Assembly (NCBI GenBank): GCA_030149365.1
Contig: JASBRP010000032.1
Coordinates: 62,001-126,000, forward strand
Direction of reading: 5' to 3'
DNA: 64,000 nucleotides
DNA from: Solimonas sp.
GTDB lineage: Bacteria > Pseudomonadota > Gammaproteobacteria > Nevskiales > Nevskiaceae
The notes beneath the pieces were generated by a model. The model was given only the letters and a program-made list of their open reading frames with translations, was not told the DNA's origin and made no database searches. The position numbers and the translations under genes were made by a program. Shown here one piece after another: positions 18,653 through 26,442 of the stretch (position 1 is its first letter; each line of letters begins with the position of its first letter).

Positions 18653-20101
18653 ATGGAGACGCCCGCCGCCGCTGCCGGGAGTGCTTCCGGAAACCCCAAC
18701 GGTTTCAATCCCTACCTGCAGGGGCTCTACGCGCCCGTGGCACGCGAGGAAACCGTGCTGCACTGCGACATCGTCGGCGAACTGCCGCGGCAGCTCTGGG
18801 GGGCTTATGTGCGCAACGGACCCAACCCGGCGCAAGCCCCGCAGGACCTGCACCACTGGTTCGACGGCGACGGCATGCTCCATGGCATGTGGTTCGAGGA
18901 CGGGCGCGCCGAGTACCGCAGTCGTTATGTGCGCTCGGCGGATTTCCAGCAGGACCTAGCTGGAGGTTGTGGTGCAGGAGGGGTGATGCTGCCGGCGCAT
19001 CGCGAGCGCAGCGGCACGGTGTACAAGGACACCGCCAATACCGACATCCTGCTGCACGGCGGCAGCCTGATGGCGCTGTGGTACGTCAGCGGTATCCCGG
19101 TGCGTGTCGATGCACGGACCCTGGAGACCTTGCGCGAGGAGCGCTTCGACAGCCGCCTGCCACGCCATGTTTCGGCGCACTCCAAGACCGACCCCGTCAG
19201 CGGCGAGTTCGTGTTCTTCGACTACTCGCTGTACGAACCCTGGATGTCCTTTGGCGTGGTGGACCGGCAAGGCCATCTGCTGAACTTCGACAAGGTGGAA
19301 TTGCCAGGGCCGCGCCTGCCGCATGACATAGGCCTGACCGAAAACTACCTGATTCTGCACGACCTGCCGGTGGTCATGACCGGGCAGGGCCTGAAGCGCG
19401 GTCAGTGGACCATCGAGCAGCGCCGCGAGCAGCCGGCGCGCTTCGGCGTGGTGCCCCGGCGTGGGCGCGGCAGCCAGGTGCGCTGGTTCGAGACCGACCC
19501 CTGCTACATCTACCACGTCATCAACGCCTGGGAGGAAGGCGACGAGGTCGTGATGCAGGCCTGCCGCATGGTGCCCAATGGCATTGCCCCGAACCGCGCC
19601 TACGGCCCCTATGCGCCGATGGTGGCGGTGCTGGCGCTGCATGCCGTGCCCTGGGAGTGGCGCATGAACCTGAAGACCGGCGCCGTGCGCCAGCGCCAGA
19701 TCGACGACCGCATCGGCGAATTTCCAATGGTGAACCTCGACCGTGCCGGACGGCAAACACAGTATGGCTATGTCATGTCGATCGACACGACCACCGACCT
19801 GCAGCGCTTCGATGGCATCCACAAGTACGACCTGCGCAGCGGTGCCTGCGAGACCTGGCGCTACGCCCCCGGCTGCTTCGGCTCCGAGGCGGCCTTCGCG
19901 CCGCGCATCGGAGCAACCGCAGAGGACGACGGATGGCTGACGGTTTTCGTCACCGATGCTGCCAGCGGCAGCAGCGAGGTGCAGGTGCTGGATGCGCGCG
20001 ATGTCGCACGCGGGCCGGTGGCCACGGTGAAGCTGCCCTGCCGTGTGCCGGCGGGCTTCCATGCGACCTGGGCCCGTGGTGACCAGGTGAAGGCCGCGTG
20101 A
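18653..20101 (+). CDS. Carotenoid oxygenase family protein
   Basis: 482 aa, the normal length of the family (carotenoid cleavage dioxygenases, lignostilbene dioxygenases). The four iron-ligand histidines of the seven-bladed propeller are visible: His176 (SAHSKTDP), His224 (LPHDIGLTE), His288 (YHVINAW) and His470 (GFHATW). The N-terminal GAYVRNGPNP and WFDGDGMLHG are family hallmarks. The ribosome site GGAGGAG precedes the ATG. The enzyme cleaves a conjugated double bond oxidatively to two carbonyl products. It is translationally coupled to a thiolase, so the product probably enters a CoA-thioester pathway. Carotenoid, apocarotenoid or stilbene substrates are all possible. Confidence 0.93.
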   Translation: METPAAAAGSASGNPNGFNPYLQGLYAPVAREETVLHCDIVGELPRQLWGAYVRNGPNPAQAPQDLHHWFDGDGMLHGMWFEDGRAEYRSRYVRSADFQQDLAGGCGAGGVMLPAHRERSGTVYKDTANTDILLHGGSLMALWYVSGIPVRVDARTLETLREERFDSRLPRHVSAHSKTDPVSGEFVFFDYSLYEPWMSFGVVDRQGHLLNFDKVELPGPRLPHDIGLTENYLILHDLPVVMTGQGLKRGQWTIEQRREQPARFGVVPRRGRGSQVRWFETDPCYIYHVINAWEEGDEVVMQACRMVPNGIAPNRAYGPYAPMVAVLALHAVPWEWRMNLKTGAVRQRQIDDRIGEFPMVNLDRAGRQTQYGYVMSIDTTTDLQRFDGIHKYDLRSGACETWRYAPGCFGSEAAFAPRIGATAEDDGWLTVFVTDAASGSSEVQVLDARDVARGPVATVKLPCRVPAGFHATWARGDQVKAA

Positions 20102-21315
20102 CCGGCATCTGCATCCTCGGCGGGCACCAGACCGATTTCGCGCGTGTCTGGTCGCGCGAAGGGCGCGATCTGTCCGACATGATCCGCGAGGCCACCCATG
20201 GCGCGCTGGAGGATGCCGGCATTGGCCCCGAGCAGGTGGAGTCGATCCACGTCGGCAATGCCTTCGGCGAACTGCAGCGCCAGCAGGGGCATCTGGGCGC
20301 GATGGTGGCGCAGGTGGTGCCGGAACTCTGGGGGCGCCCGGCGATGCGTCACGAGGCCGCCTGTGCCTCCGGCTCGCTGGCGATCCTCTCCGCCATGGCG
20401 GAGATCGAGGCCGGCCGCTACGACTGCGTGCTGGTGGTGGGCGTGGAGGAGCAGAAGAACCTGCCCGGCGACGAGGCTTCGCGTATCCAGAATTCCGCCG
20501 CCTGGCAGGGCAGGGAGGATATCCCCTGCCGCTTCATGTGGCCGGCCGTGTTCGGCCGCCTGGCACAGGAGTACGAGGACCGCCATGGCCTGGACCGGCG
20601 TCATCTCAATGCGATCTCGCAACTCAACTATGCCCATGCGCGGCGCAATCCTCTGGCGCAGACCCGGCGCTGGCAGTTCGGCCCCGAGGCCTTCCAAGAC
20701 GACGATGCCGCCAATCCGGTGATCGAGCCCGGCGTGCGCCGGCAGGATTGTGCGCAGATCACCGACGGCGCCTGCGCGGTGCTGCTGGCCACGCCGCAAT
20801 GCGCCACGGAACTGGGCATGGACCCGCGGCGCTTGCCGCGCATCCTCGGCTGGGGGCATCGCAATGCCGGCCTGCGCCTGCTCGACAAGCTCGAGCGCAG
20901 CCGCGGGCAGGACTACATCTTCCCCGAGGTACGCGCCACAATCCAGGATGCTTTCCGCCGTGCCGGCATTCCCGGCGTGCAGGCGCTGGACGGCATCGAG
21001 ACGCACGATTGCTTCACCAGCACCGAGTACATGGCGATCGACCATTTCGGCCTGACGCCACCCGGGCAGAGCTGGCGCGCGGTGGAGGACGGCACGATTG
21101 CGCCTGGCGGGGCCTGCCCGGTCAACATGTCCGGTGGCCTGATCGGCGGCGGCCATCCAGTGGGCGCCACCGGCGTGCGCATGTTGCTGGATGCCGGACG
21201 GCAGGTGACGGACCGGGCCGGCGACATGCAGATTCCCGGCGCGCGCCGCATCGGCACGCTGAATATCGGCGGGTCCTGCGCCACCACCGTCAGTTTCGTC
21301 GTTGGCCGTCCTTGA
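20098..21315 (+). CDS. Thiolase family protein (SCP2/acetyl-CoA acetyltransferase type)
   Basis: 405 aa with a GTG start overlapping the oxygenase stop (GTGA). The nucleophilic Cys89 lies in HEAACASGS, a His in GGGHPVGATG, and the C-terminal catalytic Cys in IGGSCATTV. Asn-Met in NMSGG is also conserved. The motif style is that of the SCP2-thiolase/lipid-transfer branch rather than FadA. It could release acetyl-CoA from a beta-keto-acyl-CoA, the step expected after the carboxylase and CoA ligases of the 1-11 kb operon. Confidence 0.9.
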   Translation: MTGICILGGHQTDFARVWSREGRDLSDMIREATHGALEDAGIGPEQVESIHVGNAFGELQRQQGHLGAMVAQVVPELWGRPAMRHEAACASGSLAILSAMAEIEAGRYDCVLVVGVEEQKNLPGDEASRIQNSAAWQGREDIPCRFMWPAVFGRLAQEYEDRHGLDRRHLNAISQLNYAHARRNPLAQTRRWQFGPEAFQDDDAANPVIEPGVRRQDCAQITDGACAVLLATPQCATELGMDPRRLPRILGWGHRNAGLRLLDKLERSRGQDYIFPEVRATIQDAFRRAGIPGVQALDGIETHDCFTSTEYMAIDHFGLTPPGQSWRAVEDGTIAPGGACPVNMSGGLIGGGHPVGATGVRMLLDAGRQVTDRAGDMQIPGARRIGTLNIGGSCATTVSFVVGRP

Positions 21316-22286
21316 ACGCCGCACCCCGCGACAAGCTTCCCTCTGTGCCTGCACCGAATCTCTCGGTGCAGGCACACTCCGTGTCGCGCGCGCTGAACCT
21401 GATCGGTGACCGCTGGACGTTGCTGCTTCTGTACTGCCTGTTCCTGGGCCAGGGCCGCTTCAGCGAGCTGCTGGAGATGACCGGCATGGCGCGCAGCGTG
21501 CTGGCCAAGCGCCTGCAGCGCCTGGAAGAGGCGGGCCTGCTGTGCCGCCGCCGCTACCAGCAGCATCCACCGCGAGACGAGTACCTGCTGACCGAGCGCG
21601 GCGCCGATCTACATGATGTTGCCTGCGCCATCATTGCCTGGGACCGGCGCTGGCACTACGACGCGCGCAGCCCCATGCATCGCCTGCGCCACAGCACCTG
21701 TGGTCGCGAGTTCACGCCGCTGCAGTGCTGCGCCGCCTGCGGGGAGCCGGTGCATGCACGCGAGGTGGATTGGCGGCCGGGCCCCGGTGCCGGCCTGGAC
21801 CCGCACCCCGGCGCGCGGGCGCACCGCCGCTCCAGCATCGCGGCGGAAGATATCGCCGCTACCCAGCCGCTGATGCAGCGCAGCTTCGAGATACTGGGTG
21901 ACCGCTGGACCGCGATGACGGTGGCCGCCGCCTTCTATCGTCACCGCCGTTTCGGCGAGTTCCAGGACGCACTGGGCATCGCCAGCAACATCCTCAGCGA
22001 GCGCCTGGCGCGGCTGGTGGAACTGGAGGTGCTGACGCGCGGCGACGAGGCGCGCGACGGCTACCGCCTGACGGAACAGGGCCTGGACCTGTTCCCGATC
22101 ATCGTCGCCCTGCTTCGCTGGGGTGATCGCTGGCTGGCCGGCCGTAGGGGGCCGCCGCTGTCGCTGTTCCATCGCCATTGCGGGCAGCTGCTGGTGCCGG
22201 TGGTCGCCTGCGACCGTTGCGGGGAGGCGGTGGAGCCGGGGGAGATGCGCTTGAGTGGGGCGATGAGGAAGCGGTTGCTGGGGTAA
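21312..22286 (+). CDS. Tandem HxlR family transcriptional regulator with two Zn-ribbon-like tails
   Basis: 324 aa from a TTG start that overlaps the thiolase stop (TTGA); GTG at 21345 or 21366 are alternatives. Two complete HxlR winged-helix domains (about 20-110 and 180-270) share the LIGDRWT / ILGDRWT opening, RFSELL / RFGEFQ and LxxRLxRLxE. Each is followed by a cysteine cluster (QCCAACGEP; HCGQLLVPVVACDRCGE) that looks like a degenerate zinc ribbon. HxlR proteins are usually ~110 aa and dimeric, so this is an internal duplication that could make an intramolecular dimer. Likely regulator of the oxygenase-thiolase operon. Confidence 0.85.
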   Translation: MNAAPRDKLPSVPAPNLSVQAHSVSRALNLIGDRWTLLLLYCLFLGQGRFSELLEMTGMARSVLAKRLQRLEEAGLLCRRRYQQHPPRDEYLLTERGADLHDVACAIIAWDRRWHYDARSPMHRLRHSTCGREFTPLQCCAACGEPVHAREVDWRPGPGAGLDPHPGARAHRRSSIAAEDIAATQPLMQRSFEILGDRWTAMTVAAAFYRHRRFGEFQDALGIASNILSERLARLVELEVLTRGDEARDGYRLTEQGLDLFPIIVALLRWGDRWLAGRRGPPLSLFHRHCGQLLVPVVACDRCGEAVEPGEMRLSGAMRKRLLG

Positions 22287-22312
22287 GGGATTGCCCAATA
22301 ATGGGGATGCTT

Positions 22313-22334
22313 CCTCTCCCGCCAGTGGGAGAGG
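22313..22334. repeat. CTCTCCC...GGGAGAG hairpin repeat
   Basis: CCTCTCCC GCCAGT GGGAGAGG. About 20 bp later comes GTGCCATCCATGGCGAGAC, a sequence nearly repeated at 57386-57406 beside a similar hairpin. It also sits 26 bp after the HxlR stop and could act as a terminator. Confidence 0.6.
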
Positions 22335-22392
22335 GAGACCAGCGCGGTGCCATCCATGGCGAGACTGCGGTTTCCTGATTAGGCCCCGCGGC

Positions 22393-22446
22393 ATGTTTGG
22401 CTTACTCCCGCATGACATCGAGTCATGCCTCAGCGAGGCCAAACAT
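22393..22446. repeat. Nested palindrome in a convergent intergenic region
   Basis: The outer arms ATGTTTGGC / GCCAAACAT enclose a perfect GCATGAC-ATCGA-GTCATGC hairpin at 22410-22428. It lies between the convergent HxlR and DUF2214 genes. Confidence 0.6.
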
Positions 22447-22472
22447 TCCCTGGCCGCCCGTTCAACGGTCGC

Positions 22473-22497
22473 AGGCGATGCCATTTAGGCATCGCCT
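22473..22497 (-). other. Hairpin overlapping the DUF2214 stop codon
   Basis: AGGCGATGCC / GGCATCGCCT, a 10-bp stem with a 5-nt loop. Its right end covers the TAG stop of the DUF2214 gene. No T-run follows in either direction. Confidence 0.5.
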
Positions 22498-22963
22498 AAG
22501 CGCGACCGCCGAACCCCTTCGCCACCAGCGTGATCAGCAGCGCGATCAGCGCCACCAGCGTCAGCTGTACATGCACCAGGGCCTTGGTCTTGCGCAGATC
22601 GGCCTCTGGCGGCAGGCCATTGCCGGCGCCGAGCTGCTTGTTCCAGCGGATGAAGCGCACGGTCGGGACGATCGACACCAGCGAGGCGACGACGAAAGCC
22701 GTGATGACGCCGTGCATCAGGCCGTTGTGCCAGTACCAGTCGGCGCCCTTGCCGCCGTGGTACATGCGCAGGACGCCGGTGACAAAGGTCAGCACGGCGG
22801 TGATGCCGTAGAAGCGGTCCACGCGGGGCAGCAGGCGCACGATGTCGCTGGAGGCGGGCAGGCGCAGCAGGTAGAGCTCGGCCACGGCACCGCCGGCCAT
22901 CATCAGCACGGCGAGGTAGTGGATCCAGGGCAGGATGACGGTGCTGGCGATGGTGGCGTCCAT
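22496..22963 (-). CDS. DUF2214 family membrane protein
   Basis: 155 aa with four predicted membrane helices (about 10-30, 50-68, 80-100, 128-150). The pattern fits DUF2214, a family of small integral membrane proteins of unknown function: a helix with HYLAVLMMAGGAVAELYLLR, then HNGLMHGVITA. Inner membrane. No operon partner is evident; the next gene is divergent. Confidence 0.75.
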   Translation of the reverse strand: MDATIASTVILPWIHYLAVLMMAGGAVAELYLLRLPASSDIVRLLPRVDRFYGITAVLTFVTGVLRMYHGGKGADWYWHNGLMHGVITAFVVASLVSIVPTVRFIRWNKQLGAGNGLPPEADLRKTKALVHVQLTLVALIALLITLVAKGFGGRA

Positions 22964-23057
22964 GTCGGGGCTTCCGGTGAGGCGATGGTAACTTCATTCT
23001 AGTGCCAACCCGGCCCAAAACACCGACAATGGAGCGGTTCGCAGGAGACCGCTTCCG

Positions 23058-23741
23058 GTGTTCACCAAACTCCCCCGCTGGGTCGAAGTCGGCGCCTTCT
23101 GGCTGGCGGCGATCGCCGGCGCGGTCAATGCCATCGGCCTGCTGGGCTTCCGCCACCAGGCAGTGTCGCACCTCACGGGCACGTCCACTTGGCTGAGCCT
23201 GACGCTGGTCGGCGCGGATCTGGGAGAGAGCCTGCACCTGTTCGGCGTGTTGCTGGCATTCGTGCTCGGCGCGGCGCTGAGCGGCGTCATCATCGGCGAT
23301 GCCGTGCTGCGCCTGGGGCGCCGCTACAGCGTGGCGCTGCTGATCGAGGCGGCGCTGCTGCTGGCGGCGATGCTGGCGCTGATGCGCGGCTCCACCAGCG
23401 GCCATTTCCTGGCCTCTGCCGCCTGCGGGCTGCAGAACGGCATGGTCAGCACCTACAGCGGCGCGGCGATCCGCACCACCCACGTCTCCGGCCTGTTCAC
23501 CGACCTCGGCACCATGCTCGGCGCGCGCCTGCGCGGCCATGCCATGGACCGGCGCAAGGCGGTGCTCTACCTGCTGCTGATCGTCGGCTTCATCCTCGGC
23601 GGCTGCGTGGGCGCCCTGGGCTTCCAGCAGATGCAGTTCGCGGCGCTGGCGATCCCGGCGGCCGGTGCGGCGGCGCTGGCGCTGCTCTACTGGATCTACC
23701 GCTACCGCAGCATGGCCGTGGGCCAGGCGCCGCCGCCCTGA
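23058..23741 (+). CDS. YoaK family (DUF1275) membrane protein
   Basis: 227 aa with six predicted membrane helices. The family patterns are present: AGAVNAIGLLGF at the start, a GFRHQAVSHLTGTSTWL segment, GLQNGMVSTYSGAAIRTTHVSGLFTDLGT in the middle. The GTG start is preceded by AGGAG at 10 nt. Function of DUF1275 proteins is unknown. Confidence 0.88.
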   Translation: MFTKLPRWVEVGAFWLAAIAGAVNAIGLLGFRHQAVSHLTGTSTWLSLTLVGADLGESLHLFGVLLAFVLGAALSGVIIGDAVLRLGRRYSVALLIEAALLLAAMLALMRGSTSGHFLASAACGLQNGMVSTYSGAAIRTTHVSGLFTDLGTMLGARLRGHAMDRRKAVLYLLLIVGFILGGCVGALGFQQMQFAALAIPAAGAAALALLYWIYRYRSMAVGQAPPP

Positions 23742-23769
23742 AGGGCGCCGTCGCCCGGCCCGACACCGC

Positions 23770-24378
23770 TCAGCGCCCGCCGAAGCGGTAGCTGGCCGAC
23801 AGGCCGACCGCCAGCGGGTCGATCTCGAAGGTTCCCAGGGACGCGCCGTCGAGCGTGCCGTCGGTGTCGATGTCCATGTAGCGCAGGTCCAGCGCCACGC
23901 CCCAGTGCGGGTCGATCTCCCAGTCGATGCCCGCCACGGCGGCCAGGCCGAAGGACGGATCGAGCTGGAGCTTCTGGTTGGCGATGGGGCCCTTGGTGTC
24001 CTCGTCGAAGAAGATCGTGTAGTTCAGGCCGGCGCCGACATAGGGGTGCCAGCGCCCGCCCACCGCCGGATACCAGACCAGGGACAGCGTCGGCGGCAGG
24101 TGCCGCGTGCTGGCCACCTCGGTGCCGTTGAGTTCCACCTCATGCTTGAACGGCACGGCCACCAGCAGGTCAATGGCCCATCGCGGCTGCAGGAAGTACT
24201 CGACGCTGGCGGTCAGCGAGGCAGCGGGTTGCACATCGAGCGTGTCGTGGTTGTCCGACTTGGGGCTGACGTAGTGGACGCCGCCGCGCAGCAGGATGTC
24301 GCCGGTCTCGTAGGCCTGGGCCGCCGGGGCGGCGGCGAGGGTGAGCGCGCAGAGCGCCAGGGAAATCTTGGTTCGCAT
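23770..24378 (-). CDS. ompW: OmpW family outer membrane protein
   Basis: 202 aa. The signal peptide ends at PAAQA-YE, followed by GDILLRGGVHYVSPKSD and an eight-stranded barrel ending in SYRF. VWYPAVGGRWHPYVGAGLNYTIFF is the OmpW signature. Expression is predicted to be FNR-dependent: the FNR box at 24434-24447 is 56 bp upstream, with a -10-like CAGCAT at the correct distance. OmpW of enterobacteria is a known FNR/ArcA target, which fits. OmpW channels admit small hydrophobic molecules. Confidence 0.92.
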   Translation of the reverse strand: MRTKISLALCALTLAAAPAAQAYETGDILLRGGVHYVSPKSDNHDTLDVQPAASLTASVEYFLQPRWAIDLLVAVPFKHEVELNGTEVASTRHLPPTLSLVWYPAVGGRWHPYVGAGLNYTIFFDEDTKGPIANQKLQLDPSFGLAAVAGIDWEIDPHWGVALDLRYMDIDTDGTLDGASLGTFEIDPLAVGLSASYRFGGR

Positions 24379-24433
24379 GTTCCTTCTCCGGTGTGTGCGG
24401 TGGCGATGCTGCGAGCGCCGCCCATCGCCGGCA

Positions 24434-24447
24434 TTGATCCAGGTCAA
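24434..24447. promoter_or_regulatory. FNR/Anr box a (ompW / usp1, divergent)
   Basis: TTGATCCAGGTCAA, embedded in GCATTGA-N6-TCAATGC. It can serve both genes. At 22 nt from the box lie GATCGT (plus, usp1) and CAGCAT (minus, ompW) as -10 elements, giving the class II position of about -41.5. Confidence 0.88.
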
Positions 24448-24497
24448 TGCGGCTGCAGGGCGTGCTGGAGATCGTGTCGCCAGTAACGGAGAAACCC

Positions 24498-25400
24498 ATG
24501 ACGCAATTCCGCAGCCTGTACCTGCTGGCCGACCCGCAGCGGCCGCATTCGCCGGCCTTCGAACGCACCCGCGCACTGGCCCTGGCCTCGGGCGCGCGAG
24601 TGCATATCGCCGCCTTCTTCTACAGCCGCGCCATCGCTGCCATCGCGCTGGCGAACCGTGGCGCGATGGAGCAGGCGCGCGACGGCTACCTGGCCGAGGC
24701 GCGGCGCGCGGTCGAGCAGCAGGCGGCCTACCTGCGCGAACTCGGGCTGCAGGTGAGTTGCGCTGCCGACTGGGCGCACCCGGTCCTGCCCGAGATACTC
24801 ACCGGCATCGAAGAGCAGCAGGCAGACCTGGCGATCGTCGATGCCACGGACGAGGGGTTGCCGCAGCGCCTGCTGGCGCACTCGCCGGACCAGCAGTTGC
24901 TGCGCCGCTCCGCGGTGCCGGTGATGCGCGTGGCGCCGGATGACCGGCCCCTGCCGCGCCGCGTGCTGGCGGCAGTGGATGTACTCGAGGACCCCGCGCT
25001 GAACCTGCGCTTGTTGCGCGACGCGGCGGCGTTCGCGCTGCAATGCGATGCCAGCCTGCAACTGGCCTATGTCAGCGAGCCCGTCCTGCTGGCCGGCAGC
25101 GACATCATCGTCGGCGGCGGGGCCAGCGAGCGGCTGGAGGCGGAGGTCGTCCGGGTGCGCCGCGAGAGCTTCGAGGCCTTTGCCGCCGCTGCCCACGTGC
25201 CCAGGGAACTCGCGCACTTCCTGGAGGGGCCAGCCGCCGCGACGCTGTGCCGCTTCGCCGCAGATCAGGGCTGCGACGTGATCGCGATGGGCGTCGCCGC
25301 GCGCAGCCGGGTGGATCACTGGCTGCTCGGCAGCACGGCCGAGCAGGTGGTCCGCCACGCGTCCTGCGGGGTGCTGGCGCTGCCTGCCGGCACGGCCTGA
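24498..25400 (+). CDS. Universal stress protein, tandem UspA domains (copy 1)
   Basis: 300 aa with two Usp folds (about 1-148 and 155-300), like UspE-type proteins. The second domain keeps the nucleotide-loop-like MGVAARSRVDHWLLGSTAEQVV; the first is more divergent. The ATG follows ACGGAG and is 50 nt downstream of FNR box a. Anr-controlled usp genes are known from pseudomonads, where they support anaerobic survival. Cytoplasmic. Confidence 0.9.
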   Translation: MTQFRSLYLLADPQRPHSPAFERTRALALASGARVHIAAFFYSRAIAAIALANRGAMEQARDGYLAEARRAVEQQAAYLRELGLQVSCAADWAHPVLPEILTGIEEQQADLAIVDATDEGLPQRLLAHSPDQQLLRRSAVPVMRVAPDDRPLPRRVLAAVDVLEDPALNLRLLRDAAAFALQCDASLQLAYVSEPVLLAGSDIIVGGGASERLEAEVVRVRRESFEAFAAAAHVPRELAHFLEGPAAATLCRFAADQGCDVIAMGVAARSRVDHWLLGSTAEQVVRHASCGVLALPAGTA

Positions 25401-25420
25401 GCCCTCGGACCTGCGCGGCG

Positions 25421-25434
25421 TTGACCTGGATCAA
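25421..25434 (+). promoter_or_regulatory. FNR/Anr box b (GGDEF-usp2-HDAC-acetyltransferase operon)
   Basis: TTGACCTGGATCAA sits at the centre of a perfect palindrome with 12-bp arms (25413-25442, GCGCGGCGTTGA...). A TAGGCT -10 element lies 22 nt downstream, placing the start site near 25469 and leaving a leader of about 38 nt. Confidence 0.88.
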
Positions 25435-25506
25435 CGCCGCGCGGGCCCGGCGCCGATAGGCTCGTTTCCAGGGTTCCGGGGCCGCTGCGCCCCACAGGAG
25501 ACGAGC

Positions 25507-26442
25507 ATGACCGAGAGGGCGACCGCTGTACCCCGGGCACTGGCACCGCAGGCACTGGCCCAGCTGAGCTTCGACGCCGCCCGGCCGCTGCTGGAAAAGC
25601 TGCCATTCCCGGCGCTGTGGATCGGCCAGGACTACGACCTGCGCTGGGCCAATGCCGCCACGCCGTTGCGGCAGCCGCAGGGCAAGTGCCACGAATGCCT
25701 GCACGGCTACGACAAGCCCTGCGACAGCCAGGGTCATGGGCCCTGCCGCTCGCTGCGCGCCGCGGCGCTGGGCCAGGCCTGCGAGTTCGTGCATGCGCAC
25801 CGCGTGGATGGCGGCCTGGAACTGTTCAAGGTGGTGGCGCTACCGATGGACGAAGGCGTGCTCGAGTTCCATATTCCCATCGACGAGAACTTCTCGCGCG
25901 ACGCGCTGACCGGCCTGCTGAACCGGCCGGCGATCGAGCAGGTGACGCGGCAGGGCATCCGCCTGATGCGCCGCCTGCGCCAGCAGTGCGCCGTGGTGAT
26001 GCTGGACCTGGACCGTTTCAAGCGCATCAACGATGGCTTCGGCCATGCCGCCGGCGACGCCTACCTGCGGGCGGTGGGCGAGGTGCTGCGCCGCGAGACC
26101 CGCAGCACCGACCTGGTCGGCCGCTGGGGCGGGGAAGAGTTCCTGGTCTTCATGCCCGGCTGCGATCGCCGCGGCGCCGGCGCCAAGGTGCAGCGCTTGC
26201 TGCAGGCCCTGCGCGAGCTGCGCGTGGATTTCCACGGCAGCCCTCTGCATACCACCACCAGCGCCGGCATCTGGGCCGGGTATCCGCGCACCCGCTTCGA
26301 GCACATCTACGAAGTGGCCGACGCCGCGCTGTACCAGGCCAAGGCCGAGGGTCGCAACCGCTTCTGCTTCGCCCAGGAGCATCTGCCGCCGCCGCAAGCC
26401 GGCGCGCAGGACACGCGCCATCACACGGGGCAGTTCGCATGA
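25507..26442 (+). CDS. Diguanylate cyclase with Cys-rich PAS-like sensor domain
   Basis: 311 aa. C-terminal GGDEF domain (about 130-290) with the active motif GGEEF at 208-212, DxLTGLxNR at its start, and an RxxD inhibitory site (RSTD, 199-202) five residues before GGEEF. The N-terminal PAS-like region (about 25-125) holds Cys61, Cys64, Cys72, Cys80 and Cys92 in a CxxC-x7-C-x7-C arrangement that could bind a metal or Fe-S cluster, or sense redox. It makes cyclic di-GMP from GTP. Being first in an FNR-driven operon, it probably couples low oxygen to c-di-GMP signalling. Confidence 0.9.
   Translation: MTERATAVPRALAPQALAQLSFDAARPLLEKLPFPALWIGQDYDLRWANAATPLRQPQGKCHECLHGYDKPCDSQGHGPCRSLRAAALGQACEFVHAHRVDGGLELFKVVALPMDEGVLEFHIPIDENFSRDALTGLLNRPAIEQVTRQGIRLMRRLRQQCAVVMLDLDRFKRINDGFGHAAGDAYLRAVGEVLRRETRSTDLVGRWGGEEFLVFMPGCDRRGAGAKVQRLLQALRELRVDFHGSPLHTTTSAGIWAGYPRTRFEHIYEVADAALYQAKAEGRNRFCFAQEHLPPPQAGAQDTRHHTGQFA

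Noticed and set aside
22485-23540. 351-codon minus-strand ORF over the YoaK-family gene
   Set aside because: It is antisense to a plus-strand protein with clear membrane helices and family motifs, and has no coding features.
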